The notes under the pieces are model-generated. The model saw nothing but the letters and a program-made list of their open reading frames with translations. It was not told the origin of the DNA and searched no databases. Below are positions 22,241-36,420 of a DNA stretch of 64,000 nt, one piece after another. Numbering within the stretch: position 1 is the first letter of the stretch; each line of letters starts with the position of its first letter. Source of the DNA: Diatrype stigma (taxonomy: Eukaryota > Ascomycota > Sordariomycetes > Xylariales > Diatrypaceae). The position numbers and the translations under genes were made by a program. The stretch covers positions 248,001-312,000 of the forward strand of contig JAKJXP020000043.1 in NCBI GenBank assembly GCA_022225965.2. The letters run 5' to 3'.

Positions 22241-24599
22241 TTTATAATTATAATTATAATTATAATTATATTTATAATTATATATATATATAATATTACG
22301 TAATCGACGGCCCAAAAGGCCATGCCGGTATACATCTAGTTCTAGCATAATAAGAAACCTTAAACCGAAATCGAGGAAAAAAATCTATTAATTCGCATCG
22401 AAGTCGCTTTTTTGGTTACATACAAAAAATATCCAAAACGGTTTTTGTCCGTTCCTTATTATAAAAAAGCCTAAAGCTATTTATTAAATTAAAAGAAAGG
22501 TTATAACGTAAGGTCGGTCCGGCCTTATGCCGTAAACGTACGGTATGTGCATTATTAAGTATAATGCCGGTATATTAAATAAGCGAAGGTAAATTAGAGT
22601 AAAAGGAAAAGCGGTACGGGATAGCCCGTACGTCCGGTATATCGCTTCGGATATAAATGAATTATTTATTTCGGCCGGCGTCGACGTAACGATAACCTAA
22701 CCGGCAAAACAAATTATATACCGCCTTTAAGGTATAAATATCCTGTCTTTTTTCCGCCCGGAAATTTTTTCTTTTTTTTTTTTTTAATAATAACAATTAA
22801 TCCGATACGTAACTTTTTTCCGTTATCGATTCGACCTTTAAGAATAAAAGTTCGAATCGATTTCTTATTATTTTTTAATTTATTGTAATTATTTTTTTTA
22901 TTTTTTATATTATACGTAAATTCGGATCGCTTTTAAACGTTCGGAAATCCGGACGTTTAGGGTCGGTCCGAATTTGCGTAGTTTTTTATTATTTTCGATA
23001 TCGATTCGACGTTTGTTAATTTCGATAATGTATTATTTAGCCGTTTAATTTTATTTGTCCGCCCGCTTTATAACCGATTTCGCTTTGTTTTTTCCGCTTT
23101 ATCGTTTTATTACCGTTTTCGCGGCTTAGCCGTTCCGATTTCGCAACGATATCGGATCCTTTTAAAAAGTCCGCTTTCGATATTTCGACTTATTCCGACC
23201 TTTTATCGAAAAAGGTGGAATACGTACCTTATATGTACCGCGTAACGAAAAATCCTTTTTTGTTTTATTGCGACCGTTATAAGTTGCCCCGTTTTCGTAT
23301 CGTTATGCCCCGATATTTAACCGATATAACTAATAAATTTCGTCGATGCATTACGTATAAATATTATAAAAAAACCATTTCCGATTATTACGAAATAAGC
23401 TTTTCGTTTTTTTTTCGAAATCGTTTTAATTTCGCTTAATCCGCCGATGGTTTTAAGCCCGAATTCCGAAAGTTTTGATTGTTTATTACGAAATATTAAG
23501 CGGACCTTACCGAAAACGTATAAAAAATAAATTAAAATCTTTTATAAATCGGTTCGTATTAATTTCGTCCTAAAACGTCGAATATATATACGACGTTTTA
23601 TACAAAGCTCGATTCGTCGTACGTAAGCGTGCCAAAAAGCTGTCCGTTTATGCGTCGTTTTTGGGTAATCCTTTCGATAACGTCGTAATAATTACGTTTA
23701 CTTTTATTCGTATTTTAGTCCGTATTTATATTTTAATTTTTTCCGTTTGGGTTCGCGATAAGGTAAAACTAACCTTGCGTTTTAAATTTCTGGATATTAA
23801 TATTTTTCAATTATTAAAGTTTATTAAGATATGTCGTTACGATTTTAATCCGGCCTTTTTATTTAGTTTTAATTTCGTTCGTAATTGTCCGGCGGTTGCC
23901 GTTTTTTTTTTTCGGCGGTAACGAAAGCTTTTTTCGTATTCAGTAAATGCGCTTCCGGCGCGTTTTCGGCCGGTTTTCGGGCCGGTTGCCTTTCGTTGCG
24001 TTAACGATTAGATTATAATATTAATGCGGCGTATATTTCGTCGTAATTTCGGTTAGTCTTTGTGTCGTTTTTGGATTAATATTAAGCCGTTCGTTTTTTA
24101 ATTTATGCATCGTAATTAATTTTCCTGCTTTCGATAAGACGTCGTTTCATTTTTTTTTCGAAATCGGTTATAATAAATAAAATTATTTTTACGGTAATTT
24201 ATTTGTATTTAATACGTCGTTAATTCGTATACGTTAGGCTTTATTCGGTAAGGAATTAACGTTTTATTTTAATAATAACCTCGATATTAATTTATATTAT
24301 TCGAATCGATTAAAGCGTATTAATTATTTCGTTACGTAGCCGGTTAAATTTATGGTCGATAATGCTTCGTTATATCGGAAATCCTTTAATTTTGTTAGCA
24401 ATGCCGGTCGAAAATGGGTTACGTTTAAATAGTAATCCAGATAATGCGGTAGCGTTTTTTTTTATTGCTTATAAGCGCATATCGAAATAATATCGGGAAT
24501 ACATCGTTCCGTTAAAAAGCTACGTAGGCCAATTTTTTCGGTTTTAGCTTGTATTAATATCGAGCTTTGGAATTTCGTTAGCGTTTGGTATAATTAGAG

Positions 24600-26400
24600 G
24601 ATGTTTTCGTTAGGTTTGGTTTGGGCCGGTATACGCCGAATTTCCGTTTTATATCGGATCGAGTTATTCGTTTTAATTTTTTACCGAAGCTGCTAAGTAA
24701 TTAGTAATGCCGGATATAGCTTTATTTTACGGCGCTTGCGTTTTTTTTTTATCGCTTTAAGTAATAGCCGATATGCCGTTTTTCCGTTTTCGGATAAACG
24801 TCGCATTTACGTATAGGCTTTTGAATTATTTCGCTTATATTTAAAGGAAACCTTCGTTTTTTTATCCTTGGTTTTACGGGTATTATTAAATTGCCTAATT
24901 AATTTCCGTATTTTATCGGTGCGTTATCGTAAGTATTTCGTAATTCCTATGCGCTTTATTTTTTCTTTAAAAACCGCCTGCTTATGGAATAACTAAAGGT
25001 TTATAAGAGGTAAATACGATTTCGTTTTTAGTTCGATAGTATTTATAGCTTTATATATTCTTATAATCGTTCGGATATAAGCGTTTTGCGTTTTTTGCAA
25101 TATCGAATAAATGCTTTTCTTAAGGCGTTTTTTCGATAAAACGATATTATGCCATATCGTAAAATTATGTTTTATCGTTATTCGAATAACTGCTATATAT
25201 ATTAATTTGGATTTAATTAAGTTTGGCCCTTATGTGGATTTAATTATGCGTTGGATCGATAATTGCTGTATTTCAAGCCGATTTCGAAGCTGCTTATGTT
25301 ATGTTTTTTAATTTAAACGGTTATTAATTATAACCCTTAAAATCTTTAGGCTGCTAACCGGTTTTAGCGAAATCGAATTTAGGCGTATGCCTTTTTTAAA
25401 TATATTCGATCTTGGTTTTTTTTCGAAATGTATTAGTTTATATTTCGGTATGTTAAAATTTAATCCGTATAATCGGCCTTATTTTAGGCAAACGATATGC
25501 GCTTTTTGTAATTGCTTATAATAAATAGCGAAGTTTTTTATAATCGATATAAAGTAAAAGTTATTTACGTATGCCATTAAATCGATGTTTCGAATGTTCC
25601 TGAAAATCGAATATAGCGACGAAGTATATAGTAAGTATAACATAAGCGAAAAAGGAGATCCTTAAGGTATTTCCGACTTTAAGGGTATGGGATTAGATTT
25701 GCGGTTATCGAAATAAAGTGTGGTCGTTTTTTTTTCGAGGTAACTTCGTAATTAAGTAATTATTTAAAAGGGATAGCCCGCGGTACGAAGGGCGTTTAAA
25801 AGGCGCAAATGTATAACGTAATCGAAAGCTCCGGTTACGTTTAAAAAAAAACCGACGTTAATGCGTTTTTTAATTAACCTATATATATTTAATTTATTAA
25901 TAACTATAACGCCGTTTTAATGGATTTATTCGGTTTGTTGCCCATTTATTCCGGGAAAATAAAGTTAAGCCTTTCGGCGACGTTTAATAAACCTGCGGCG
26001 GCTATAAATTCGAAAACCTTTCCTATCGTATCCAAAAGCGCTATAAGCCTTTAAGATCCTATTATATTTATTTCCGGCTTATCTTTTAAGATGATTGCTA
26101 TCCGTATTCGCCGAAACCTACGGAGGAAATATCCCATATGCTAGCTAATTTCGAAAACCGATATAAGGCGATATAATAAAAATAACTTCGGATTTAGGTC
26201 GTTACGTTTAAGCGTTAAGTCGTATGCCTTTAAAAAGGCCGTAAAAATAGTATTTAGGCCGGGTGCCTTTTAAGATTCCTTCGATATTAAATGTTTATAT
26301 ATTATTATAGGGATTATTAATTAAAATATAAAAAAAAAGTTCTAAAAGAAAGTATAATTAAAATCGGGATTACGTATATTTATTAAGTCGGCCGTTGGAA
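24600..26400 (-). pseudogene. LINE reverse transcriptase remnant
   Basis: At about 25,560-25,575 the minus strand reads MAYVNNFYF, the Y-x-D-D active site with both Asp changed to Asn (GAT/GAC to AAT/AAC, RIP-type). It is followed by a K-x-x-Q-L-Q-K-A-H segment, then LNFNIPKYKLIHF and SLKILRVIINNRFKLK, which match the order of conserved blocks in fungal Tad1/jockey-type reverse transcriptases. Stops occur throughout. Limits are approximate. Confidence 0.8.
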
Positions 26401-26949
26401 TAAAATAAAATTTCGCGCTTAAGAAATCCAGCTTTTGTTCGAACGTATTTGCAATTTTTAAATTAAGTCGGTTCGGGATTTTCCGGAAAAAGGGTATTAT
26501 CGAAAGGTCCGGTGCTTTAAAGCTTTTCGTACGTACCTATTTTCCTATTTTTTATATAACCGAAAGGTTATACGTTTTCGTTGCTTCATAAAGTATACGT
26601 CGTTACGAATTTTTTTTGGCTTTCGCTTATATGCATTTCCGGGCCTTATTGCTTTGTTTTAATGCAGCGTAAATGTTATTTATCCGATATTGCTTTTAAA
26701 TTGCATAGGCTTTACGTTTTACCTATATCGCCTTTCGGACTTTAGGAGTCCATTATTCGTATCGGGAAATGCCGTTCTTATTTCGGAAAATGGTTTTTTT
26801 AGCGATATATAATAAGGCTATAATAAGTATTTCTAAATATTGGTTTATGTTTTTCGGGATTTAAAATTCGGACGGATATAATAAAAATTACGTCTCGACT
26901 TTTATTTGGCTTACATTTATTAATCTCCAGTTATATCCAATTGTATTAA

Positions 26950-27240
26950 CTATAAATCTGGAATTACGGATTTTATATATAAGCGGCTTATAGTCGTTTT
27001 TAATATGTTTAAATACTTTTACGAAGCCGGCCGGAAAATTTAACAAAGCCCAAGCGAAATTTAAGATCGTATTATTTTTTTCTTTCCGATTATAAAAAGT
27101 TCCGATATTCCAAGGGATTAATAGGTTTAGGTCCCATTTCGCGGCGAATTCGATTAATTTTCTGGCTTTCCGATATAATTCCTTAATAAATATCCATATG
27201 GGATTATATAAATTAAAATCGCTTAATACGAAAATGGGTC
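26950..27240 (-). pseudogene. LINE apurinic-type endonuclease remnant
   Basis: Minus-strand reading gives SDFNLYNPIW (family G-D-F-N-x-H-x-x-W), then RKARKLIEFAAKWDLNLL, IPWNIGTF, and finally TILNFAWA (family I-D-L-x-x-A/S, with Asp to Asn). This order is diagnostic of the endonuclease/exonuclease/phosphatase domain of fungal LINEs and is in-frame over about 70 codons. Confidence 0.85.
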
Positions 27241-29329
27241 GAATTCGGGTTTTAAAAAATAAGTCGTTTATAAAGATGTTTTATTCGGTAATTGCTTTAT
27301 TATTAAGAAATGGGTTATATATTAAGACGATATCGATTAAATCGTTTTCCGTTTTTATTATAGCCCTGCATTAAAAAATATGGGCTTCGTATTGTTTTAT
27401 AAGTATTTTCGAATTTATTACGAATATAATTCGAAATATATTTTCGTTATTGTATTGTATAGTTATATATTCCATGTTTTTCGATATCGGTACTTAAGGG
27501 ACGTTCCGGATTGTAATGGGCGGTTTCGAAATTATTAAAATGTCGTAACGTTTCGGCCCGTAAAACAATTCCTACAAAATTTGCGGTTTATTTGCAATGT
27601 TTTAAGCAAGAACGATTAATTCTTTTATTAAATGTTACGTATGGCCTAATTATTATCGACGTTTTGCGGATAGGTTATTATTAAGGACTATGAATTAATA
27701 GGAAAAAAGGCGTTTATACGAATGTTATTTTTAAACGCTTTTATATTTCCGACGTATCGACCTATTTACGGCTTTTTTCGTAGCCGTTTAATCGGATTAT
27801 TTAACGTAAGCGTTACGAGGTTAATTCCTTAAAATGCTGGGAAAAAGGGCCGCATTAACGCTTCGAATTTAATTAAACGCCGAAAATACGTAATTCGTAC
27901 GTATTTTTGTGCCTTTTTTATTTTCGGGCAATCCTTCGATTACAATGAATGTTTCATTTTATAATTCGGGCATTTCGGTAAGTAATTATCCGCTTTTAAT
28001 TGGCAATTTATTTTTTTATATGTTTTCGAATTATATTAGCCGTATATTTCGTTTAAGCAATAATGGGCCGCTTTATATCCGAACCTATAATACTTAAAGC
28101 ATTACTTAATTTAAACTTCCGACGCAAATGGGTTGCATTTATAATATTAATAATTTAACGTAACGCCTTTACGGCATAATTGGTTCGTTATTTTTTCGGT
28201 ATCGATAAGAAAATAAATCGACGTTATATTTTTGTATATAATATTTATTTTTTTTGGGTAAATTATTTCCGCAATTCGGGCGTTATTTTTTGCATTAATA
28301 TCGTTTTTAAATGCTTTTGAAATTATTTTTTTTAATAGGGCTATGAAAAATCCTATAATTATTACGATATAGCGAATCTTATAAATATAAGCGGCCGAAC
28401 CGAAAACGGCGTTAACTTAATTTTTTTTTAAAATATACTTTTTTTTAAGGTCTAAATTGCGAAAAACGATTTTCCAATTGCCGTTAAATAATTTCGTAGC
28501 CGCTTTTATGGCATTAGTTTTATATATTGCATTTAATTTTTCGACGACGGTTTGAAATGTTTTCGTATTCGTTATTTCGATAATCGGTTTAACGACCGTA
28601 ATAAAATCGTAATTAAGGGATTACCGGATTTTCGAAAGATTTGTAACCGTTATTACTAAATACGTCGGAAAAGGAAAAATTAACTTCGAAGAATTGGTTT
28701 TCGTTAATTTTTTAATAACGGCTTTAATTCGGTTAAGCCTTTGGGAAAAATCGGTCGGCGATAAGGCAAAAATGCTTAAGGCTGCATTTTAAAAAATTTG
28801 CAACAAAAATCGAATTAATCTTTTTGCGTTTTAAGTATTACCTGTTCCTATAATAAAGAAATCGGTTGCTTTTTGGATTATTTGCGCTTAAAGGAATTCC
28901 TCGTTTTCCTATCGGTTAAAGCCCGGTACGATCGGATCTCGTAATTAACTCGACGCGTACCGAAACGATGCCAAATTCGATTCGCCGCTACTAAGTTGCA
29001 TACATCGACCTGTATTCGTTCTTAACATGATATCTAAGTAACTTCGATCCGAGAAGCAATTTTCAAGTGTTAGATTTCGATTCTAAATGGTATTCGTAAA
29101 GTTACGGATAAAATCGCGATTTCGAAGTTTTTTTAACAGCCTATATTTATAATTATATTTATAATTTTACTTATAATTATTATTAATTAAGAGCTTATAA
29201 TAACTAAAAGGTTTATAATAATTAAGTGGCTTATAATAATAAATATAATTATAAGTATTAATAGTTATTAATATTAATATAAGTAAGTAATTTATATATA
29301 TAAAAAATATACCTAATCGAAGAACTAAG

Positions 29330-29445
29330 TAATAATAAATAAGTAATAATAAGTAAGTAATAATAAGTAAGTAATAATAAGTTAATAATAATAAGTAAGT
29401 AGTAATAAGTAAGTAATAATAAGTAAGTAAGTAAGTAATAGCAGC
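29330..29445. repeat. AT-only minisatellite, RIP-converted
   Basis: GTAATAATAAGTAAGTAATA-type units with one surviving GTAATAGCAGCAATTAGG end that ties it to the GCAGCAGGTAGGTA arrays. Confidence 0.6.
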
Positions 29446-29689
29446 AATTAGGCTGCTTACGTAAGTTAAAAGGGTTATAATAACTAGGTAATTTAAAATA
29501 GCTAAGTATAATTATAATTAAGCATAATTATAAATGCAATTATAAGTGCAATTATAAGTTAATAACTTATATAAATTAAAAATGCACTTAATTATAAAAT
29601 TAGGTTTTATAATTAAGTAATAATACGTAAATAAATAATAATAAATAAGTGGCTTATAATAATTAAGTAAAAGCCATTTAGCTAATATA

Positions 29690-29890
29690 AGGCACTTAGC
29701 TTATATAAGCCACCTAGGTTATAAGGGCCGTGATTGGATGTATTATACGGAATTACGGGTTTGCCGAAATGAAAAAGCCCTTTCTTTTCTTTTCGAAAAA
29801 GGGAAAAAGAAGGGGTTAAAAAAAAAGGAAGGGCCGTTAGTAACTAGCATTAAAAGCTTTTAAATATTAAGCACTTGGCGTTATAAATAA
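29690..29890. repeat. Dispersed hairpin repeat, copy 3
   Basis: Same block as 20,936-21,115, including GCTTATATAAGCCACCTAGG, TATTATACGGAATTACGGGT and the CCCTTTCTTTT hairpin. Confidence 0.75.
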
Positions 29891-30394
29891 GTAGGTAATA
29901 ATAGCAATTAAGCTGCTTATATAAGCTAAAGGGTTTATAATAACTAAGTAATTTAAAATAACTAAATAACTTATAATAATAAATATACTTATATTTATAA
30001 TTATAAATATAATTATAAGTATAATTATAAGTATAATTATAAGTATTAATAGTTATTAATATTAATATTAATAAATAATTTATATATATTAAAAATTCTT
30101 TTAATTAAAGAATTAAGATTTATAATTAAGTATAATTATAAATATAATTATAAATCGGCGATTTATATAAATTAAAAATGCATTTAATTATAAGATTAAG
30201 TTTTATAATTAAATAGTAATAAATAAATAAATAGCAATTAATAAATAAATAATAATAAATAAATGGCTTATAATAATTAAATAAAAGCCATTTAAGGGCT
30301 AATATAAGGCATTTAGCTTACGTAAGTTATTTAAATTATAAGGACTATAATTAGGTATATTATACGAAATTACCGGTTTAAATATATAAGCTAT

Positions 30395-30560
30395 GGGTTA
30401 TAATTAAATGCATTATACGGAATTACGGATTTGCCGAAATGAAAAAGCCCTCCCTTTCTTTCTCGCAAGAAAAAAGGAAGGGGGGTTAAGAAAGAAGAAA
30501 AGCCGTTAATAACTGGGACTAAAAGCTTTTAAATATTTAATACCTAGCGCTATAAGTAAA
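30395..30560. repeat. Dispersed hairpin repeat, copy 4
   Basis: Same block as the other three copies, with hairpin CCCTCCCTTTCTTTCTCGCA against AAGGAAGGGGGG. A further partial copy precedes it at about 30,300-30,390. Confidence 0.7.
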
Positions 30561-30705
30561 TAGGTAATAATAACAATTAAGCCGTTTATATAAGCTAAAA
30601 AGTTTATAATAATTAAGGGCTTATAATAAGTAAAAGACTTATAATAATTAAGTAATTTATAATAATTAAATAGCTTATAATAATAAGTATAATTATATTT
30701 ATAAT

Positions 30706-30964
30706 TATTACGTAATACAGTAATCCCTAGGATTACTCGGTACTACGTACCCTTACTTAATACTGCCAAGAACTATATAAAAGTCCTTGAAATTCCTAAT
30801 ATTCCATAGCAATTTATGCTTTTATTATTTTATAACTTTATTTTATATTAGTAATAAATAATACTAAATATTACATAACGGTATTATATTTTTATATATA
30901 ATTAACATTATCGAGGCCGCCGATATTTTTAATCAAATGCAAGAAATTCGGAACGTTTATAACA
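30706..30964 (+). repeat. Gypsy 2 left LTR (259 bp)
   Basis: Starts TATTACGTAATA and ends TTTATAACA; the original ends were probably TG...CA. It is less RIP-altered than the right copy at its start (ATACAGTAATCCCTAGG). TATGGTAACA, a possible primer-binding site, follows directly. Confidence 0.9.
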
Positions 30965-33939
30965 TATGGTAACAATTTTGGTTAAAATTCAGCATTAATT
31001 ATTTATAATCTATTAAATCTCAAAAACGAAGCGTAATCGTTAAAAACGTAAATTCCTTTAAACCTTACGATAAATAAAGAAAATTAAAAGGCCCGAATTG
31101 CTTTGAAACAAATTAATTAAATACCGGTTTAAATAAATAAAATCCTAATTATTTTAAAAGAATTATTTAAATTAAATAACGAATTTACGAATAAAAACGT
31201 AATATTGCTTACGGCTTTTTATAAAGTTTTTTAAATAACTTATTATAACGCGCCGTATAAACAAAAAAAGCGTTTTTTGTTTATACGAGAATTAACTTTA
31301 ATTGCTAATAATATAAGAATTCGAACTTATTAATTTATAACTTACGATTATAAATTTAACGAACGCTTAAGATTTTTCGAAACTTTAATTTATTCTTTTA
31401 ATACGAATTAAACAAACCATACGATAAATAAAAACGATATATAACAAAAGATTAAATATAATTTTATAATCGATATCGAAACCGGCAATTCCTATAATTT
31501 CGCAAAAAGGTATTAAAAAAAATCCGAAAGCTCCAAAATTTCCCAATATTGCTACGTTAACAAAAGAAATCGCCAGATTCTTTAACGAATAACATTATTA
31601 AGGCGAAACTTTCGCCAACCAAAAAGTTTAAACGTTCGAAAGGATTTTGTTTTTTTAAAACGCATAGCTAATACGGAAAAATTAACGGCTCTTTTAATGG
31701 AATTAACTTTTTTTAAAAAAGGCTATCCCTTAAAAATCGTTAGTTATTCCAAAATTCCCTTTATATAATACGTTCGCCATTATTGCAAAAAAAGAAATTC
31801 GCTAATACCTAAAGGCCCTTTAATAAAAGACCTAATTATTTAAAAAGGCCAAATAAATCCAAAAAACCCATTTTAACCGAACGATCCGAAACCAAAAGCT
31901 TTTACGCATATAAATCGGCATAAAACCCTTTAACGAATATTATTCGTTTAGGATTTAAAATAACCGGTATCGAAAACGATACGGAAAAGTTTTAAAAAAT
32001 TAATAATTATGCCTAATTTTATTATGTCCGGACGAAAATAATTTAGTTATGCCTTTATTATACCGATAAGTTAATTTTAATTTAATAACGAAAAAAACAA
32101 TTAAAATAAAACATTATTTTAAGGAATAATTTAAATAACTTAAAACGTTTATAAAAACCATAAAAAAAGTACCTTTACCGAATGAAATCGTCGCTACAAA
32201 AGGAATACCGATTTTTAGCATTATTAATAACCGTTCGCTATTAAAAAAACCGATTATTCCGCTAGCAAATTACGTCGTTTGGAAAAACAATCCTATATAG
32301 GACCATTTAAATTATATACGTCGGATAATATATTACGACGATATGGAAAATACTTTTATGAAAAGCCATTTAATACTTAAGTATAAACGAAACCTTTTAA
32401 TAGCTATTATATTGCTAATAATATTAAACGAAATCCTTAAACGTATATACGAAACGGAACGTTATTACGGAAATACTTATTATAACGAAACGAAATACAT
32501 TTTAATAACCAATTATCGATATATATTTAACAATTTACATTACGTCCGGAAAACTTTAAAAACGACTAATTATTTCCTTAATTTTAATAACTATGAAACG
32601 CATTAAAACAAATCACTTAAATCCTAAAACGACCGGAATACCGAAACCGCCTTACGAATACGAACGCTTCCGATAGTCCTAAATGGGCCATCCGATTATT
32701 AAAGGTCTTAATTAAACGTATAAACAGCAATACGGAAACCTGAAAATTCCGCGCTAAAGATTTTGGGTTTTTCGATTCTTAAAACTACCGAAAACGCCTA
32801 AAATTTATTTCGACTATTAATTTTAACGAATTGGTAATATAGTTCAGTTATATTTCGTAATTAAAAAAATTCGAAACTTAAGCATTTAAAAATTTCGAAA
32901 TTATTAAGAAAATTTTATTTAATTTTTATTTTTATTTTAAAAACGAAGCTGCAAATTAATAAATAACCGAATTTATTTACGAAAAGCATTAAATAATTCG
33001 CAATAAATACTTATTAAATATATTACGGGATTACTTTAAGGTCCGTTTTAATATAAAGCAATTAGCAATAATCCGGACGTTTCGAATATATAAATACGGC
33101 TAAAATTAAATTAAAAAATTTAAACCAAAGATTTAAATAACGTGAATCGAAACGTTAATCGAAATAACGGATTATATTAATTAAGAATTAAAAAATAAAG
33201 TTCGTACTTTATTATTTTCAAAGTTACGCATAACGCTATTTACATTAAATTATTTTAATAAATAATGCATTATTAAAAAAATTATTTAAGCCATAAATGC
33301 CCGTATACTTAATTGGATTAATATAAAACCCTTCCGTAAATTTTTTTTAAAACTACCGCATTACGTAATATTAATAAAATCCGTTTCGACAATACTGCAT
33401 TTTTTTTCGACGAACGCCCGATTTATTGCTAATAAAAATAACAATCGGGTTCCTTAATAACCGAAAAATCCGGAAAATAAACCAAATCGGCATTACGTAT
33501 TAATAGCCGGTTTTAAATTAATAAGGCTTTTAAAACAAAAAGTAAAAATACGAATAAAACCCAAAAACGTATTAATGTCGTAAATACGTTCGAAACTAAT
33601 AGCGGTATTAACGATAATAATAACAATAATCCTTAATTAAAATACGGCATAAAAAAAGAATTACATAATAAGGTTTAGCAAATAATAAACGATAACTTAT
33701 TTTATTACGAAAATTGCCATTTTAAGTTTATAACCGATAATAATTTAAAAATTCATATTTAATTTTAGGAAATTATCGAAAGGCGCCTTTATTGTTTTAA
33801 CTTAATCGAAAAAAATCGCCGCATTTTAATAACTTTCCCGGAATTCGTTTTAAAACCCAATAAGTCCGGATACGGCCTAAAGGATTTTACGAGCTATTTA
33901 TATATAAAAATGCATTTATGCGACAAAATTAATTAAATA

Positions 33940-34230
33940 TTATTCAATACGGCTTATATCGATACCGGCGCAAATATTTAATTCATTAAAAAAAATACCT
34001 TATATAAATACGAAAACGTAATTATCGACGAAACGCAAATATAAGGAATAACCGGAATAAAAAAACAAAAAATTCGTAATTTAGCCAAAACAACGGATAT
34101 ATTTATAATAATAAAACAATACTTAAGTCGCCGTATAAAGGTACGTTTTTAATTTAAGGCCTAAATATTTCCGAAATTTTTTATTGGATTATTATTAAAG
34201 AATGGCTTTTTATATTAATACGGAATTAAT
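33940..34230 (+). pseudogene. Gypsy 2 aspartic protease remnant
   Basis: At 33,952-33,978 the plus strand reads AYIDTGANI, the D-T-G-A active site of a retroviral-type protease. A decayed I-G-L-L-L-x-N-G-like block follows at about 34,185. A possible C-x-x-C zinc-finger-like segment lies upstream near 33,700-33,760. Confidence 0.7.
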
Positions 34231-35360
34231 ATATTCGTTTAAAATCGCTATTTACGTATTAATCGATGCAATAACGTTAAAATAAACGTTACGTTTTATT
34301 TAAAGGCAAATAGGCAAAAAATTAAAGCATACGTTAAAAAGTAATTTATTTTACGTTTAAAAAACAATATTATATGCTTAATTCGTATCGGAAAAAAAAC
34401 ATTTAGCCATAATAAAGCATTAATTTTTATTTTAATTCCGATACGTTAAAAATAATGCCTTATATTATTAATAAAAAACGGCAAATTAAAGTCGTTAATA
34501 TTAAATAAAGCTTTATAAATATATTAAAAAGCCAAAAATTAAACTACTACATGCCATTAATTAAAATAATATAATACCTTTAATATTATAATAACATTAA
34601 TTCAAAAATATTAATCGAAATACGTTAGCCATTAAAAAGTCGTAAAAAGATCCGTCGAATTATTAATATACATATAGGTTTAACAATTCATATTAAATTT
34701 AATCCGATATTTTAAATTAAAGCGAATAATAAACCCAAATCCTTAAGGCTTATAAGCAATAATGCCAGGTTTTTTAAAAGAAACGTTAGTCGTTATGGCT
34801 AAAAAACAAAGCAAATATTTAGCAATAATAAAAACTAATAAATATATTTCAAAACCGAAAAAAAGACTAGCCAATATAATTAAACAAATAGCCGAATATT
34901 ATAAGCCAAAGCTTAAAAGCATAAAAAAGCCAACTAAAAATATTAAAAAACCATTTAAAAACGATAAATAAATGTTCGAAAACATTAAAAAGCCGTTTAA
35001 AAATGTTAAGAAATTATTTAAAAGCATTTATAAATATACCAAAAACAAAAGAAAGCGAAATAATATAAAAAGCTAATCCTTAAGCCTAAAAAGCGAAATA
35101 ACGAATACGGAAAAGTAATTTAATATATACGAAAGCTATAAAAAGCCAAAAGAAATATTCCGGCAAACATAACGAATAATCCTATATAAAACAAAAAAAA
35201 TAAATACGAATATCGTATTTTTAATAACTAAAAAAGATAAAAAAGAATTTCTAAATAAATTAATCGAAAATCGAAATCTTAAACTTAAAACAAAACGTTT
35301 TAATAATTTAAAAAAAACGAAAACGTTTAAAGAAATATATATTTATATTAAGAATGAAAC

Positions 35361-36420
35361 CATCGACGAGATTTACTAGCTATATCGGTTAAATATCGGG
35401 GCATAACGATACGAAAACGGGACGACTTATAACGGTCGCAGTAAAACAAAAAAGGGTTTTTCGCTATGCGGTACGTATAAGGCACGCATTTTACCTTTTT
35501 TAATGAAAGGTCGGGGTAAGTCGAAATGTTGGGAGCGGGTTTCTTAAAGGGGCCCGATATCGTCGCGAAGTCGGAACGGCTAAGCCGCGAAAACGGAAGC
35601 AAAACGATAAGGTAAAAAAAACGAAGCAAAGTCGGTTATAAAGCGGGCGAATAAGTAAAATTAAACGGCTAAACAATACATTATCGAAATTAATAAACGT
35701 CGGATTAACGTTAGAAATAATGGAAAACTGCGCGAATTCGAATCGATTTTGGGCGCCCGGATTTCCGGACGCTTAAAGGCGATCCGAATTTGCGTATAAT
35801 ATAAAAAATAAAGGAAATAATTGCAATAAATCAAAAAATAATGGGAAATCGGTTCGAGCCTTTATTTTTAAGGGTCGGATCGATAACGGAAAAAAATTAC
35901 GTATCGGATTAGTTATTGTTATTAAAAAAAAAAAAGGAAAAATTTCCGGATAAAAGAAAAACAAGGTATTTATATTTTAAAGGCGGTTTATAATTTATTT
36001 TGTTAATTAAGTCGTCGTTGCGTCGACGCCGGCCGGAATAAATGGTTCATTTATATCCGAAACGATATACCGGACGTACGGGCCATTCCGTATCGCCTTT
36101 TTCCTTTCATAACTTATTTTCGCTTATTTAACATATCGGCATTATATTTAATAATACATACGCCGTACGTTTACGGCGCAAAGCCGGACCGGCTTCGCGT
36201 TATAATCTTTTTTTAATTTAATAAATGGCTTTAGGCCTTTTTGTAATAAAAAGCGGACAAAAACCGTTTTGGATATTTTTTGTATATAACCAAAAAAGCG
36301 ACTTCGGTACGAATTAGTAAATTTTTCTTTTCGATTTCGATTTAAGGTTTTTTATTATGTTAGAATTAAACGTATACCGGCATGGCCCTTTAGGCCGTTA
36401 ACCGCGTAATATCATATATA
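35361..36420 (+). mobile_element. Tad1-like LINE, copy B (1.06 kb, 5'-truncated)
   Basis: Reverse complement of the 3' part of copy A, inserted into Gypsy 2. Flanked by a 17-bp duplication at 35,344-35,360 and 36,421-36,437, differing only at one base (GAATGAAAC versus GAATAAAAC, a RIP-type change). The 93-codon minus-strand frame at 35,348-35,629 is antisense. Confidence 0.9.

Larger units (their letters stand above)
22283..29141 (-). mobile_element. Tad1-like LINE, copy A, full length (6.86 kb)
   Basis: Non-LTR retrotransposon read on the minus strand, 5' end at 29,141 and 3' end at 22,283. It is flanked by an identical 16-bp sequence, TATATTTATAATTATA, at 22,267-22,282 and 29,142-29,157. 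Endonuclease and reverse transcriptase remnants are readable; a gag-like ORF1 is expected at about 27.6-28.9 kb but is too decayed to call. The 3' end is TA-rich. The 5' ~200 bp (28,920-29,120) is less RIP-altered than the body, and the other four copies all lack it, so it may have escaped as low-copy sequence. Plus-strand frames inside (such as 23,215-23,439 and 23,661-23,921) are antisense shadows. Confidence 0.85.
29158..30700. other. Old repeat patchwork between LINE A and Gypsy 2
   Basis: AT-rich sequence continuous in character with 18.6-22.2 kb: AT-only minisatellite, two hairpin-repeat copies and TTAATTTATATAA blocks. No gene. It is the insertion target of both LINE A and Gypsy 2. Confidence 0.6.

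Noticed and set aside
23215..25311. Plus-strand frames of 62-86 codons, also 42,175-42,519 and minus 35,348-35,629
   Set aside because: They recur only because they lie antisense in LINE copies whose real proteins are on the other strand; long antisense frames are common in RIP-altered AT-rich DNA.
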